Shown: piece by piece, positions 44,008 through 56,465 of the stretch
Layout of the letters: the number at the start of each line of letters is the position of its first letter
Numbering within the stretch: position 1 is the stretch's first letter
Source of the DNA: Galeopsis tetrahit
Taxonomy: Eukaryota > Streptophyta > Magnoliopsida > Lamiales > Lamiaceae
Direction of reading: 5' to 3'
Length of the DNA stretch: 64,000 nt
Assembly (NCBI GenBank): GCA_963675135.1
Contig: OY776129.1
Span: forward strand, 72,261,348-72,325,347
Program-made: the position numbers and the translations under genes
The notes under the pieces: model-generated
Told to the model about the DNA's origin: nothing
The model's input: only the letters and a program-made list of their open reading frames with translations
Databases searched by the model: none

Positions 44008-46848
44008 GTTAATCGATCTGTTTCAAATGTAAATATATATAGTTTATATATATATTTTTAAAAATTTCGGCAGAGTTTCATCTAAATCTATCGTATCACC
44101 AAATATTTAATTAGGTTCCTAGTGCATCCATTTCCGACTCGAGTAAAATTACTCAAGTCGGAACGCACAATCTACAACAAACAAACAACTCATCCCAACA
44201 TCGATTTAATTCTCCCAATTAACACATTCATGCATAACAATTAACACACCAATTAATAATTAACACATATATATACATGCATATATAAAACATATATAAC
44301 AATAATTATATTAACACATTCATAACAATTAACAATTTTTATAACTTTCATCAATATATTAACAATCTTAATTAATCCTAATAAACAATATACATATTTT
44401 TCTAACATAATTACAATCCTAACAATATTACACAACAAAACTATATACATGTATATATATATATATATATACATATATAATATAATACAAACATATATAT
44501 ACAACTTTTAATTTAATCAATAAAAACGCATAAATTTACCGTAGAAATGAACCCCTCGAAGTGTAGAACAGAAATATCCAAAAATTAGTCTCGATCGGTA
44601 GCTCCGGCAGCGGCGGTGGTGCGGTGGACGGAAGCTCCGCGGCTGTGCTATTTTTGGGGGGTGAAGGAGGTTGTACGAATTTGGGGAAGAAGGAAGGGTT
44701 TTAATTGGGAAATAGGCGAGGGCAATTACGAGGGCCCCACCCCCTCGCCAATTAGCGAGTGGGGGACCGTCGCCATTTTCCGAGGGCCACAATGCACTCG
44801 CCAATGAGCGAGTGCAAAACACGCCGTCGCCAAATCCCTCGCCAATTGGCGAGGGCATCTTTTTCCACTCGCTAAATAGCGAGTGTGATTTCGCCCCTCG
44901 CCAAATCCCTCGTTATTTATGCCCCTCGCCAAATCCCTCGTTATTTATGCCCCTCGCCAAATAGCAAGGGTGAAATACCCCTCGCCAATTCCCCTCGTTA
45001 TTTGAGCAATTTTTTGTAGTGTTATGGTATTTGATTAGATCCTATAATTGCTAATCAATGAACGTGTTCACCTATGCCTTTCGAGGGGGGTCTACACATA
45101 AGAGTGATAGCCTTTAGCTTAATCCAAAACCATAGTTTAATTCATGCAATTGGTTCGTTAACTCATTGAATTACCCACCAAACGGAAACACTCGAGGCAA
45201 TACCCTTCTCTTGCACTTTCACTCAAAAGTTAGATAGCTTGTCATTTAATTTATTTTGTTATTTTTATCTTAGTTAATCTAGTTTAATACTCTCGTTATA
45301 AATTCCGAAAATCCAAACAAACAAGTGTCGTTACTACAATAGCATGCAAACTCTTAACTATGGGGATTCACTTTCACTCAACTAGATCATTGGAACGAAA
45401 AAAACTACTTGGTCGTACTTGAGTACTACAATCGAACTGATTCGCTTGTGGAGATCTTATTGTTATATTCTAAAAACGTGTTAAATACGAGACAAGTCAG
45501 CCCCAGCCGCTCTTCCTCCCCCGCCACAATCCGTGAAAAAGTCGAGGTCGTCTCCCTCCAATTTAGTTTTTTTTTTTTTTTCAATTGCGACAAACCAGTG
45601 TCGAGTAGATGCACTATTGTCGACAATAGTGCATATACTCAATACTAGTTTGTCGAAAGTTTTTAAAAAATTGAATTTTTTTCAACAAATATGTGTCGAT
45701 AGTACACCACAAAAAAGGCCAATATAAAGAGGGCAAAGGCGAGGGAATTGCCCTCTTTAAGTGTTTTGGCGACAGCAGAGGCGAGGGGCAGTCACCCTCG
45801 CCAAAGTGCTCCTCGCTAATTTATTGGCGAGGGCACCCTCGCCTATTACAGAGGGCAGAATTGCACTCGCGTATTGGCGAGGGCCAAACACACTCGCGTA
45901 TTGGCGAGGGCATACCCACTCGCTAATTAAAAAGGGCGCGTGCCGTCGCCCATTAGCGAGATTCAAAGCCCTCGCCTTTTCCCGAGAGCTAGGCCCCTCG
46001 CCAATACGTTGTATTTAAAAAAAAACAGACCTGGGTTTCGAACCCAGGTCTCTAAGGCCACTTATCTTACCCCTCACCACCAGGCCACCATTAATGTCTT
46101 TTTATTCAGCCCCTGCGCGCGCATGAGGGGTCGAACTCGCGACCTCCCGGATGTGAAGAGTTTATGCGCCCCCCGTGTGCCAATTTGGCTAGGAGCTTTA
46201 GTCGTAATGTTTTTAATGCATTATATATTTATCCCTTTTAATTTCTGTTTTTATTCTTTAACTCAATTAATTTAATAAATTACCAACTATATATATGTTA
46301 TTAACTCAATTAATTATATTATCTCAATATACTTAATTAATTTAACAAAGCCCCTCATTACTAAATTTAATAACTTATACTTATATATGTATTAATTAAC
46401 TCAATTTATTTAACAAATCCCTTCATTAATACTAAATTTAATAATTTATACTTATGTATGTATTAACTCAATTTTATTTTTTTATTATTAATTAAGTCAA
46501 TTAATTGAATAAATTACTAACTCAATTAATTTATATATTAGCTCAATACTTAATTAATTTAACAAAAGCCCTTCATTACTAATTAAATTTAATAACTTAT
46601 TAACTCAATTACCAACTATATGTTATTAACTCAATTTATTTAATAAATTACCAACTATATGCTATTAACTCAATTAATTTATATATTAGATCAATACTTA
46701 ATTAATCACACACAAGCAATATGAATTAAAACCATTAAAATAAAACATTGTCTCGTTCACTTCAATTCAAGTACACAACATAAAAAAAAATCTCAAACAA
46801 CTTCAAAATTTTAAAATAAACAAGACAACATAACTTAAAATGTATCAA

Positions 46849-49300
46849 TCATCGACCATCAGCAGCGTCATCATCATCATCATCATCATTCCTAGTACCC
46901 TTCCTGTTACCCGACCCCCCTCTGTCCTGGCTCATCATTGATGCCATCTGCTCCGCAAACTCTTGACGTAAGCGCTGCTCCGTCTGAGTGACTGATTGCT
47001 GCAGTTCTTCACGTAAGAGACGCTCTCTCTCTTCATTAGCCCTCCGCTCTTCCAAAAGAGCATTGTCGATGTCGGCCTGGCTAAATCGTCCAAACGACGT
47101 ACCGAAAGATGTCTCACCAGGACCAGAAGTGACACGTCTGTTCTTTCCTAGTTGCCCAAGACCCTTCACGCGACCGTGAGATCTTCCAACTTTCTTCACG
47201 AACAACTCAGACATTTCCGGCATGGGTGGGGTCTGGCTGGAACCATCATCTGAAGATTCATGATCAGATGACGGCTGGGTGAGATGTGACAATTCCTGTT
47301 GCACCTGATCCTATATGTGCATATGTAAAATTTGGTTAATATACATGTCAATACAATTAATTAAATATTATATTTAATATCATATATGTATACACTTACC
47401 AGAATATCACCCATATGCCCGTATTTGTACGTTCCGTTAGTGTAACGGTGGTAATATTCGACAATCTCCCAGTCGTAAGCTGGTCGTCCCATCTTCTCCT
47501 CCTATATTTTGAAGAACATAAAATTAAATTAATTAAAATGAACTCAAATTACTTATAATTGAACATAAATACTTACAATCCGTCTGGCCACCTCGGTTGT
47601 TGATTCGGGTGGAATTTACGCATTTTAGATGCACATGTGAAGCGTATTGTGATGTGAATTTCATTGATTTATGCATTGAATATGATTGTTTTAGCCAAAA
47701 TGAGAGAAAGGTATTGTTTTGTCGATTTTATAGGTAAAATGATGGAATTTGGAGCAAAACACCAACCATACTTTACTTGATCAAGAAGAGGAGTGCACAG
47801 TTGGATTTATCTCGAAAAATGGAGTGGAATAGCAAAAAGAATCGAGTCAATCGGAGGTCGGAAGTTCAAGATACGAAGGGACGAAGTTGGAGGCCGAAAA
47901 GCAATACGAAAGTTTGGCCCGGCCGGGCCACATTTCCCGCCCGGCCGGGCGGCCAAATCCAAAATTTTCATCCATTTACGAAACTTTGGCCCAGCCGGGC
48001 GACCACCCCCTGTTTCTAAATTTTTCGGCCAACACTCCACCCGGCCGGGCCACTTTCCCACCCGGCCGGGTCACCTTATTTTCGGTGCCAAACGCGTGTT
48101 TTCTCCATTTTTGAGGGATCTACTTGCAAATATCACACCCAAACCCTATCCCAACACTATAAATACCCCCTTTCTTGAAATTCAAGACAGCTTCCCCCAA
48201 TCCACACATAATTACACACATTTGGAGGTGTTTTGGCCATAACTTCTTCATCTCTCCACCAATTCATGCAAGACGAGAGGCATTAGCTTGGGAATTCCAT
48301 TCCCAACCACAATCTAGACTAAGCTTTCTCTTTCTTTTCCTTTTTATTTAGTTATTTCATTTGGAAATTGTAGTTTGGATATGTATTTGAGTAGCTAAAC
48401 AATTTGTGGTTCTAAGGCTATGTTTATACTTTGGATGATGCTTATGAATTAATTTCTTGTTTATTTGGTGACTGTGTTGCTAATTCTATTTGAATGCTTA
48501 ACTTTCATTGCAAAACATGTTGTCAATGGCCATGATAGTATGTTTTATCTATTGTTAATTGGAATTGGATTGATAAATCTCTTTCATTAATCGTATTTAA
48601 GCATTCGACCCAATATTCTTGTGAGCTCGAGAGAGAGGATCAATTGTTGGGAGGGTATTAGATGATCTTAGGAACTTTTTGGGGATTTCTTATGCATGCT
48701 TAGTAGAGATGCTAGTTTGTATGACATGTCCCTTGGATTAATTGGATCGAGAGAACTTTTGACCCACCATTTTGTGATCAACCTTATAGTAATCAATACA
48801 CCACCACTTAATTAAGCCATTAATCATAAGTTGAATCCTTAGTGTGACATATGCCTTGGAACCCACCCTTCCTTCTTTGAGTTTTCATCCGTTTTACTTT
48901 CGTTTTCTTACTTTGCATGATTAGTTGATCGATTTTATATTTACTCTTTCGTTGTCTATTTGTGACACATAGTTAGGCAATCTTAGGGGTAATTCAACAC
49001 TCAATCTATTCGATCACGTCTATTTAGAACTCGACTAGCAAACTCCACTTTTACGCTTAACCTTCTCGTGGGATCGACCTCGTGCTTATCACGCTACAAT
49101 AGACGCCGTATACTTGCGGTTGTTTATTTAGTGTTGCATAACGCGTGTATCAGCTGCCCCACGAGATCCCCCTTTATGTCTAGCAAAACCGGTACCCGGG
49201 CCTCCAGGCTCTGATAGTCGGTTCTTCCGACACTGCTCGCTCTTCTTAATTGTGTCTGGATGATTCCAGTGGCGAACCAAGTGCTCCCAGACATCTCAAA
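46849..49300 (-). pseudogene. TNPA-like gene of CACTA-2, split and truncated
   Basis: The last exon (about 47313-46849) and the one before it (about 47503-47400) remain, starting near MQQELSHLTQPSSDHESSDD. The next exon is split by the solo-LTR-like insertion (47598-49152). Its remaining part (49153-49300) runs into the deletion joint, so the upstream exons are gone. It cannot make a full product. Confidence 0.75.
47598..49152 (+). mobile_element. Solo-LTR-like insertion in CACTA-2
   Basis: Comparison with CACTA-1 gives the empty site (CACCTCGGCTGCCCC), so the borders are nearly exact. The insert runs from TGTTGATTCGGG to ATAACGCGTGTATCA (TG...CA). It carries CCGGCCGGGC-rich repeats (47910-48070), a TATAAATA box (48158-48165) and, near its end, ATCGACCTCGTGCTTATC and CGTATACTTGCGG. 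These words are familiar from the ends of plant Ty3/Gypsy LTRs. No internal genes and no target duplication were seen. Confidence 0.55.
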
Positions 49301-49326
49301 ACTAACCAATATATATTTATACTCTG

Positions 49327-52047
49327 GCCAGATTCACTTACTGAACATACGGCTGCACCTCATCACAATTCAACAACACGTACGTATGAGCAACTTTTTT
49401 CTCCTCATCCAAAATCCATCTCTTCTTTGGTTTCCCAAATCACTTGCCAGGCGCCTTAAATATGGAAAATGTACCATCCACATACTGTTGTACATCTCCA
49501 CTACCATCGTAATTACGAGGTAAATTGTGTATCCTCGTCATAACATGATCCTCAAAGTAATGAGAACAAAACATTGACGCCTCTCTAGTTAAATATGCAT
49601 TTGCAATCGAAGCTTCAACACGTGCTTTGTTACCCACACTCAGTTTCAAGGTGCGAAGATACCTATAATTAGAATTCAAGGATCGTGATTAAGATAATAA
49701 AAATATTGAATATGATCATTATATCTTAAAATTCCTTAAAATACCTCTCGAATGGATACATCCATCTGTATTGAACTGGACCAGTAACTTTTGCTTCATA
49801 TGCAAGGTGCACAGGTAGATGTTCCATGGAGTTGAAGAAGCTGGGTGGAAAGATACGTTCCAACTTGCACAATATTACTGGGATATCCGTTTCCAACCGA
49901 GTCATGTTGTCAACTGTTATGGTCGTAGAAGTTAAGTCCTTAAAAAAAAGACTAAGCTTAGTGATTGCTTTCCACACATCAGTCTACAGAATATTACGAA
50001 AAGCAATCGGTAGTAGTCTATGCATAAACACGTGACAATCATGACTCTTCATTCCATACAATTTCAACTTCGTCCAGTCAATACATCGAGACATGTTAGA
50101 CACATAATCATCGGGAAACTTCAACCCACTTATCCACTTACAGATAACATCTTTTTCATTCTTATCAAGCGCATAACAAGCCTTGGGATACTTCTTTGTA
50201 CGTGGACATTTCTTGAGAGAGGGACGACGACAATATTCATTCAACTCATCTCTTGATTTTGATGTGTCCTTTGTTTTCCCCTCCACATTCATCACTGTGT
50301 TGAACACGTTATCGAACACATTTTTCTCAATGTGCATCACGTCCAAATTGTGTCGAACTAACAAAGTACTCCAATAAGGCAAATCCCAAAAAATGCTTTT
50401 TTTCTTCCACCCTCCGTCAATTTTTTTGTTGTGTGCCTCAGCACCTTCCTCTGTAACCTTTTTAAGTCCCAAATGATCAATTTCGTATAGGAGACTCGCA
50501 CCTGTTCGGATAGGCGGCGGATCATCTGTGACTGCTACTCCAGCCCTGAATGCCGTCTTGTTCTTTCGCCATGTATGATTAGGTGGTAAGAACTTTCGGT
50601 GGTTATCGAACCACGATTGCTTTCGACTGAGCCTCAAAGTGAATGCATCGGTGTACTCCCCACAATACGGACAAGCAAGCTTTCCAGCTGTACTCCAACC
50701 AGACAACATTGAGTACGCTGGAAAGTCGCTAATGGTCCAAATCAGTGCAGCTCTAATCAAAAAGTTTTGCTTCCTAGAGACGTCGTACGTTTGCACCCCA
50801 TTTTCCCATAAAATTTTCAAATCAGCTATCAGAGGTTGTAAAAACACATCAAGCTTGTCCTTCGGACTTTTTGGCCCGGGCACAAGAATCGAAAGAAACA
50901 TGAATTGATCTTTCATGCATAACCACGGGGGTAGATTGTACGGAGTAAGAATAACTGGCCATGACGAATATTGCTTCCCCGTCATTCCAAACGGCGCAAA
51001 ACCGTCTGTGCTCAAGCCCAACCTAACATTCCTAATTTCAGCTGCAAAATTAGGATACGAACGGTCCAAATGCTTCCAAGCCAACGAGTCTGCAGGGTGA
51101 CGCATAACACCAGAGTCATCACAACTGCACGAGGCATGCCATGTCATATCCTTCGCAGTGGCCTTGGACATGTACAATATTTGCAAATGAGGAATTATGG
51201 GAAAGTAGAACATCTCCTTAACCGGGCGTTTCTTTTTCAACCGACCATCTGCATCAACCTTACTCGGCTTATACCGTGATCCACCACAAATCTTACAGAA
51301 CTCTAGTTCGCTGTCTGCACCCCAAAATAACATGTAGTTCTGTGCACAACAATGAATCCTTTCTGCCGGAAGACCCATCCCACTCATCAAGTGTTTGGTG
51401 TCGTTAAATTTCTTGGGAACCTTATTTTCTGAAGGAAAAATCTCACGAATCAACTCAACGACTTGATTGTATCCCCTTTCAGACAATCTGTTTTCGGTTT
51501 TAATATTCAACAATCTGGAATTGAACGACAACTGCGAATGAGATTCACAACCGGGATACAAGTCTTGGTCCGCTGCACGAAGCATGTCGTAGAACTGTGA
51601 CGCATTCTTGTTAGGGGGTTCTTCATTATGTGCCTCCTCTTCCGCGTTGATTCTAAAATCAATGTTTGGGTCACCCATTAATTCTTCTACCATAGTGTGG
51701 TACGAGCTAGGTCCTATAGGGTCAACTTCATTTGAAGTTGACGCAAATTCACTAGTGTTTTGAAATGGACGTGGACCCCAACTCTCTTCACCGTGATAAA
51801 TCCAATTATAATAATTTCGTGTAAACCCATTTCGATATAAATGAGACTTCACTTCATTAGGATCTCTATAAGTCTCATTTCGACATCTAGCTTTCGAGCA
51901 AGGACACCTAATTTTTCCTTCCCAAATCGAATTCGGATTACTAGTGGCAGCTTCAATAAATCCATTTACTCCACTAATAAATTCGGGGCTCATAATCCCA
52001 TTGACCAATCTTGGGCTATACATCCAACTACGACTTGAATAATTCAT
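49327..52047 (-). pseudogene. TNPD-like transposase of CACTA-2, with nonsense codons and truncated
   Basis: The first exon is open for 687 residues (52047-49984): the transposase-associated domain and Tnp2 without the frameshifts of CACTA-1. It ends at a TAG where CACTA-1 has a Glu codon. Downstream, the frame continues (49977-49746, then the DUF4218-like exon from 49679) with a further TGA near 49440 where CACTA-1 has CGA. The DUF4216-like exons are removed by the internal deletion. The Tnp2 part may still be made. Confidence 0.85.
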
Positions 52048-53078
52048 GTTAATCGATATGTTTCAAATGTATTTTGATAATTAAACATTGATTACTATAC
52101 TGTTCTAATTAATATAAATATATATAATTTTTTATTTTTTTTAAATTTCGGCAGAGTTTCATCTAAATCTATCGTATATATTACCAAATATTTAGGTTCC
52201 TAGTGCATCCATTTCCGACTCGAGTAAAATTACTCAAGTCAGAACGCACAATCTACAACAAACGTACAAACAACGTACTCATCCCGGCCTCCAACATCGA
52301 TTTAATTTCACTTATTTCCAACAATTAATTATAACATTAATTCTCCCAATTAACACATTCATGCATAACAATTAACACACCAATTAATAATTAACACATA
52401 TATATACATGCATATATAAAACATAACAATAATTATATTAACACATTCATAACAATTAACAATTTTTATAACTCTCAAATCAATTAACAATCTTAAGTAA
52501 TCCTAATTAACAGTTAATATACATATTTTTCTAACATAATTACATTCCTAACATTACACAACAAAACATACATGTATATATATATATATATAATATAATA
52601 TAAACATATATATACAACTTTTAATTTAATCAATAAAAACGCATAAATTTACCGTATAAATGCACCCCTCGAAGTGTAGAACAGAAATATACAAAAATTA
52701 GTCACGATCTTTAGCTCCGGCAGCGGCGGTGGCGCGGTGGACGAAGCTGCAGCGGCTGTTTTATTTCTGGGGTGTGAAGCGGCTGTGTACGAAATTGGGA
52801 AAGGAGGAGGGGGTTTTAATTGGGCCTTAGGCGAGGGCAATTACGAGGGCCCCACCCCCCTCGCCAATACGCGAGTGCATCTTTTTCCACTCGCTAATTA
52901 GCGAGTTTGATTCCGCCCCTTGCCAATTCCCTCTTTATTTGTGCCCCTCTTTAAATCCCTCGCCAAATAGCAAGGGTTAAATCCCCCTCTTTAATTCCCC
53001 TCGTTATTTGAGCAATTTTTTTGTAGTGGTATACATTCTTTTCAACAAATTTTTGTCGACAATAAAAAGTATTTTGGG

Positions 53079-54107
53079 GAGAAAAATTCATTTTACGTCC
53101 TGTAACTTAGGTCTAATCCAATTTATATCCTTTAAGTTTTCACTTTTTCGATTTACATCCTTTTTGGTCCAATTTACGTCCTTTTTGCCATAAAATTTTC
53201 AAACTCACCGGAATGTGAGGAATAAATTGGGATTCCGGCCAAATAGTCCAATTTACGTCCTTTAAGTTTGAAATTTTAAAATTTAATAAATAATTTTTCT
53301 AAAAATATCTTATTTAATTTTTTAAAAAACTCAGTAAATATTATAAAATGTGTAAAATAAAAATAAAAATAAAAAATTTTACAATTCAAAAAATCGAAAA
53401 TCTTTAACTTAAAATTAAGAAATTCGAAAATCTCATTAAAAATTATAAAAATCTCTTTAATTTTTTAAAAATGTGTAGATTAAATATTTAAAATTTTAAA
53501 AACCCATAAGAATAATAAAAATTATTAATATGTCATTAAAAACCAGACTTGATTCGGACTCATCCGCCATTAAAGTTTTTCTCGAACTCCTAAATTTTTT
53601 TGTATTCCACGCCTTGATTGATTGTAAAACCGTGTCAAATTCATTTTAATGAGGTTTTAAGAATTGTATAATTTTTAATTTTATTTTAAACATTTTTAAA
53701 ATTTTAATTTATATATTTTTTATATTTAGAATTTTATGTTTTTATGAGATTTTTAGAATTTTTTTATTTTTAATTTCCAATATTTCAAATTTTTAGAATT
53801 TTAGATTTTTGAATTTTTTTTTTGAATTTTTTATTTTTATTTTACACAATTTGTAAATTTTAATGATATTTTTAGTTTTTAATGAGATTTTTAATTTTTT
53901 AAAGAATTTTTTAATTATTAATTTTAAAATTTAAAGGACGTAAATTGGACTATTTGACCGAAATTCCAATTTTCCGGCGAAAAGGACATAAATTGGACCT
54001 AAAAGGACATAAATTGGACACTCTAGGACTTAAATTGAAAAAGTGAAAACTTAAAGGATATAAACTGGATTACGCCTAAGTTACAGGACGTAAAATGAAA
54101 TTTTCTC
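53079..54107. mobile_element. Mutator-like MITE with long inverted repeats
   Basis: The left end GAGAAAAATTCATTTTACGT matches the reverse of the right end GAGAAAATTTCATTTTACGT, followed by CCTGTAACTTAGG and more. The 9-bp duplication TATTTTGGG flanks it (53070-53078, 54108-54116). The interior is very AT-rich, non-coding and partly self-complementary. Confidence 0.88.
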
Positions 54108-54492
54108 TATTTTGGGTGGAATTTGTGTTGGTTTGTGGGTAAAATATTTTTGGATGCAAACACTTTATGTTGATTTGTTGATAAAATATTTTTTTATTAT
54201 GTTTGGATGGAATTTGGGTGGTGGGTGATGCCGGAGGTGGCTGTCTGAGATGGTGGCGGCCGGTGGTGATTGCGAGAGACGATTGTGCTATAGTGTAATT
54301 AGGGTTAGGGTTTAAAATGGGAAGTGTATTTATTAAAAGGATAGTTTAGGTGTTTTACATATTTATTAAATTAATAAATGAGTGGAGACAGTAGACTTAA
54401 CAAAGCTAGAGGGGTATATAGCCTGCGCCTTCATCAAGTCATATGGGCTGCGTGCGTGCATGCTTAATTTTGTGAGGACACATTTATATGAA

Positions 54493-55414
54493 GGGATGGG
54501 GTATATACCCCTCCAGCTTTGTTTAATACACTCCCCTAATTCGCACACTCCACCTTTATACAGAAAAGATACATGCACTCCCCCAAATTACCTTTTATAC
54601 CCTCTTCACTTAAAAATATTTAAGATAAATACACTCCCCCACTAAAGCTCTAATTTTTTCTAAACCCTAATTTTTTCCTTTAATTTCTTCCCCACACTCA
54701 TTATTTCTCCTCCCTTCTTCATCCGCCACCGTCGCCGCCGCACATCCGCCCACCATTGCTGCCTCCATCCGTCCACCGTCGCAGCTTCGTCCATCGCCAC
54801 CCTTCGTTCGCCGTCGCACGAAGACGCAACATGTAAGCTTTTTTTTTTCTTTTTTCTCTATTGTCCAAGACGGCGGCCTATCTCCAGCTATCTAGCGCCG
54901 TAGCCGCTCTTCGCCCCCAAGAAGCGCCACTCGTCCTCCCCTTCGTCCAGCCTCCGCCGCTCGTCCGCCCCAGGTAAGTTTTTTTTTTCTTTTCTGTTGA
55001 GCTTCTCCCGTTTCCTCTGCTTTGTCGAAAATAAGTTTTTTTTTTTATTTTGGTCGACAAACCAGTGTCGACGAGAGAAATTTTGATCGACTCTGGTTTG
55101 TCGAAAATAAGTTTTTTTTTTTAATTTCTAAGTTGTGTTTTTTAACTTTTGAATTTTTATTGGCGGCGACGGTGGATGCCGGAGGTTGGGCGGCGGCGGC
55201 GGCGTTTGGTGGGCAGCGACGGCGACGCTACTACCTCTCAAATAATTAGGGTTAGGGTTATAATTAGAGTTAGGCTTAGTTTAATTGATGGAGAGTGTAT
55301 GTATCATTTTATATTTTATTAAAAGGACAAAACAAACATTTTACATGAATATTTAATTAATAAAAGTGGAGGAGAGTGTATTAAACAAAGCTGGAGGGGT
55401 ATATACCCCATCCC
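54493..55414. mobile_element. Mutator-like MITE, family C, compact copy
   Basis: The terminal repeats GGGATGGGGTATATACCCCT ... GTATATACCCCATCCC enclose 922 bp. The flanks TTATATGAA (54484-54492) and TTATAAGAA (55415-55423) agree at 8 of 9 bases. The interior has the GTCGACAAACCAGTGTCGAC hairpin (about 55050-55105) and GC-rich codon-like runs without a gene. Confidence 0.85.
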
Positions 55415-55423
55415 TTATAAGAA

Positions 55424-56200
55424 AATACGAGATTATTGAGAACACCCATCTAATTTTATTTTTTTAGTTAAAGAATGCGTGGAATGTCCAATATATACTT
55501 TGCTAAAATTTTGAAGAAATGGTTGATGAGTACACTCACTCACATATTTGTCGCGAAAAGTGAAAGAGGCGATAAAAAAACTTCCATTTGTCCGAAAATA
55601 ATTTATGAAGAAGTAGCATTTGTCCGAAAAAATACATGAACAACTTCCATCTATCTGAATATTTTTTCAAAAAAAAAAAAAAACGGACAATTCACACAAA
55701 TTCTCAAAACACGTCTTTTCGTCCTAAAACATGTCTACGAGTTTATTTTCTTCCTTATACATGACATTTATACACATTCTACACATGCGCTCATAAATAT
55801 AACACATGAAAAACAACTTTAAACTTCCATTAGTTTTCACACATTTTACTCTACATTTGCAACTTCGAATAAAACACATTAATTTTTACACGGTTATTCA
55901 ATTGTTAATTACATTACAATGGACAATAATACAATATTGTACATTCTTACACGTCGTTTTAACATAAAATTAAATTTTATCATATTTAAATCTCAAAACA
56001 AATAGACATTATTACTATCTATAGAGATTATGAGACCCTTTAAGATCTCAAAATCAAACTCTTTTGAGAGCTTGTATTATGTAGATCAATCTTATACAAC
56101 TATTTACCACTAATACAATACAATAAAACAACTAACACCATCCATCAAATATCAATCATTGAAACAACTAATAATGTATAAAAATCAATACAAAATATTT
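55424..56200. other. Intergenic, nothing recognised
   Basis: AT-rich sequence with no supported gene. A poly(A) run lies at 55672-55683. Confidence 0.5.
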
Positions 56201-56463
56201 CTCCTTCCCATAATTGTTTGTACACTTTTTTTATTCATCTGTTCCACAATTGTTTACACATCTTTAAAAAGAAAACTCCTTCATAAATTGCATCCTCACA
56301 ATATTCATATATTTACACAAAATGTCATAACTTTTATACTAATTCTAACTACTCTTTACTTTAATCATTTAACTTTACAAAATTACTAACACTTCATTCA
56401 TTACACTTTTTTCTTAAAAAGTGTGTTCATTTTGTGATGCAAACACTTATGGAATGAAGGGAG
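56201..56463. mobile_element. Stowaway-like MITE
   Basis: The left end CTCCTTCCCATAATTGTTTG and the right end in reverse CTCCCTTCATTCCATAAGTG are the usual diverged CTCC(C/T)T repeats. TA follows the right end (56464-56465); the left TA is a few bases out (56196-56197). Non-coding. Confidence 0.6.
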
Positions 56464-56465
56464 TA

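Larger units (their letters stand above)
37284..45021 (-). mobile_element. CACTA-1, En/Spm-type transposon
   Basis: Terminal repeats CACTACAAAAAA at 37284 and TTTTTTGTAGTG ending at 45021, with TTA duplicated (37281-37283, 45022-45024). The subterminal regions (37300-37620, 44700-45000) are packed with GGCGAGGGC-type repeats in both orientations, the usual transposase-binding arrays. Two genes lie on the minus strand: a TNPD-like transposase (40336-44007) and a TNPA-like gene (38459-40172). The transposase frame is broken in several places, so it is probably non-autonomous. Confidence 0.92.
36103..45499 (+). mobile_element. Solo-LTR-like insertion interrupted by CACTA-1
   Basis: Without CACTA-1 this is about 1.66 kb (36103-37283 and 45025-45499). 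It starts TGTTGATTC and ends GACAAGTCA, with a TATAAATA box at 36555-36562. It resembles the insertion at 47598-49152 in start, general layout and short words (GGAGGTCGGA), so both are probably LTRs of related Ty3/Gypsy elements. There is no internal coding region and no clear target duplication. A long G-run lies at 36482-36499. Confidence 0.5.
45705..53028 (-). mobile_element. CACTA-2, second copy of the same transposon
   Basis: The ends are CACCACAAAAAA (left, one base off the CACTA consensus) and TTTTTTTGTAGTG (right), flanked by GTA (45702-45704, 53029-53031). Subterminal GCGAGGGC repeats and most of the interior align with CACTA-1 over long stretches. Differences: a 1.55-kb insertion at 47598-49152, and a deletion of what corresponds to CACTA-1 39361-41248. 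It is inserted in the hairpin region of the family C MITE. Confidence 0.92.
35680..54429. mobile_element. Mutator-like MITE, family C, stretched to 18.7 kb (nest B shell)
   Basis: The left end TATATACCCCTCTAGCTTTG begins near 35688 and its reverse complement ends near 54420. The same terminal repeat bounds the compact copy at 54493-55414. Flanks ACCATCAAG (35671-35679) and TTCATCAAG (54430-54438) share 7 of 9 bases and are probably the decayed target duplication. Original parts are about 35680-36102, 45500-45704, 53029-53078 and 54108-54429. The rest is two solo-LTR-like insertions, two CACTA elements and another MITE. Confidence 0.75.
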
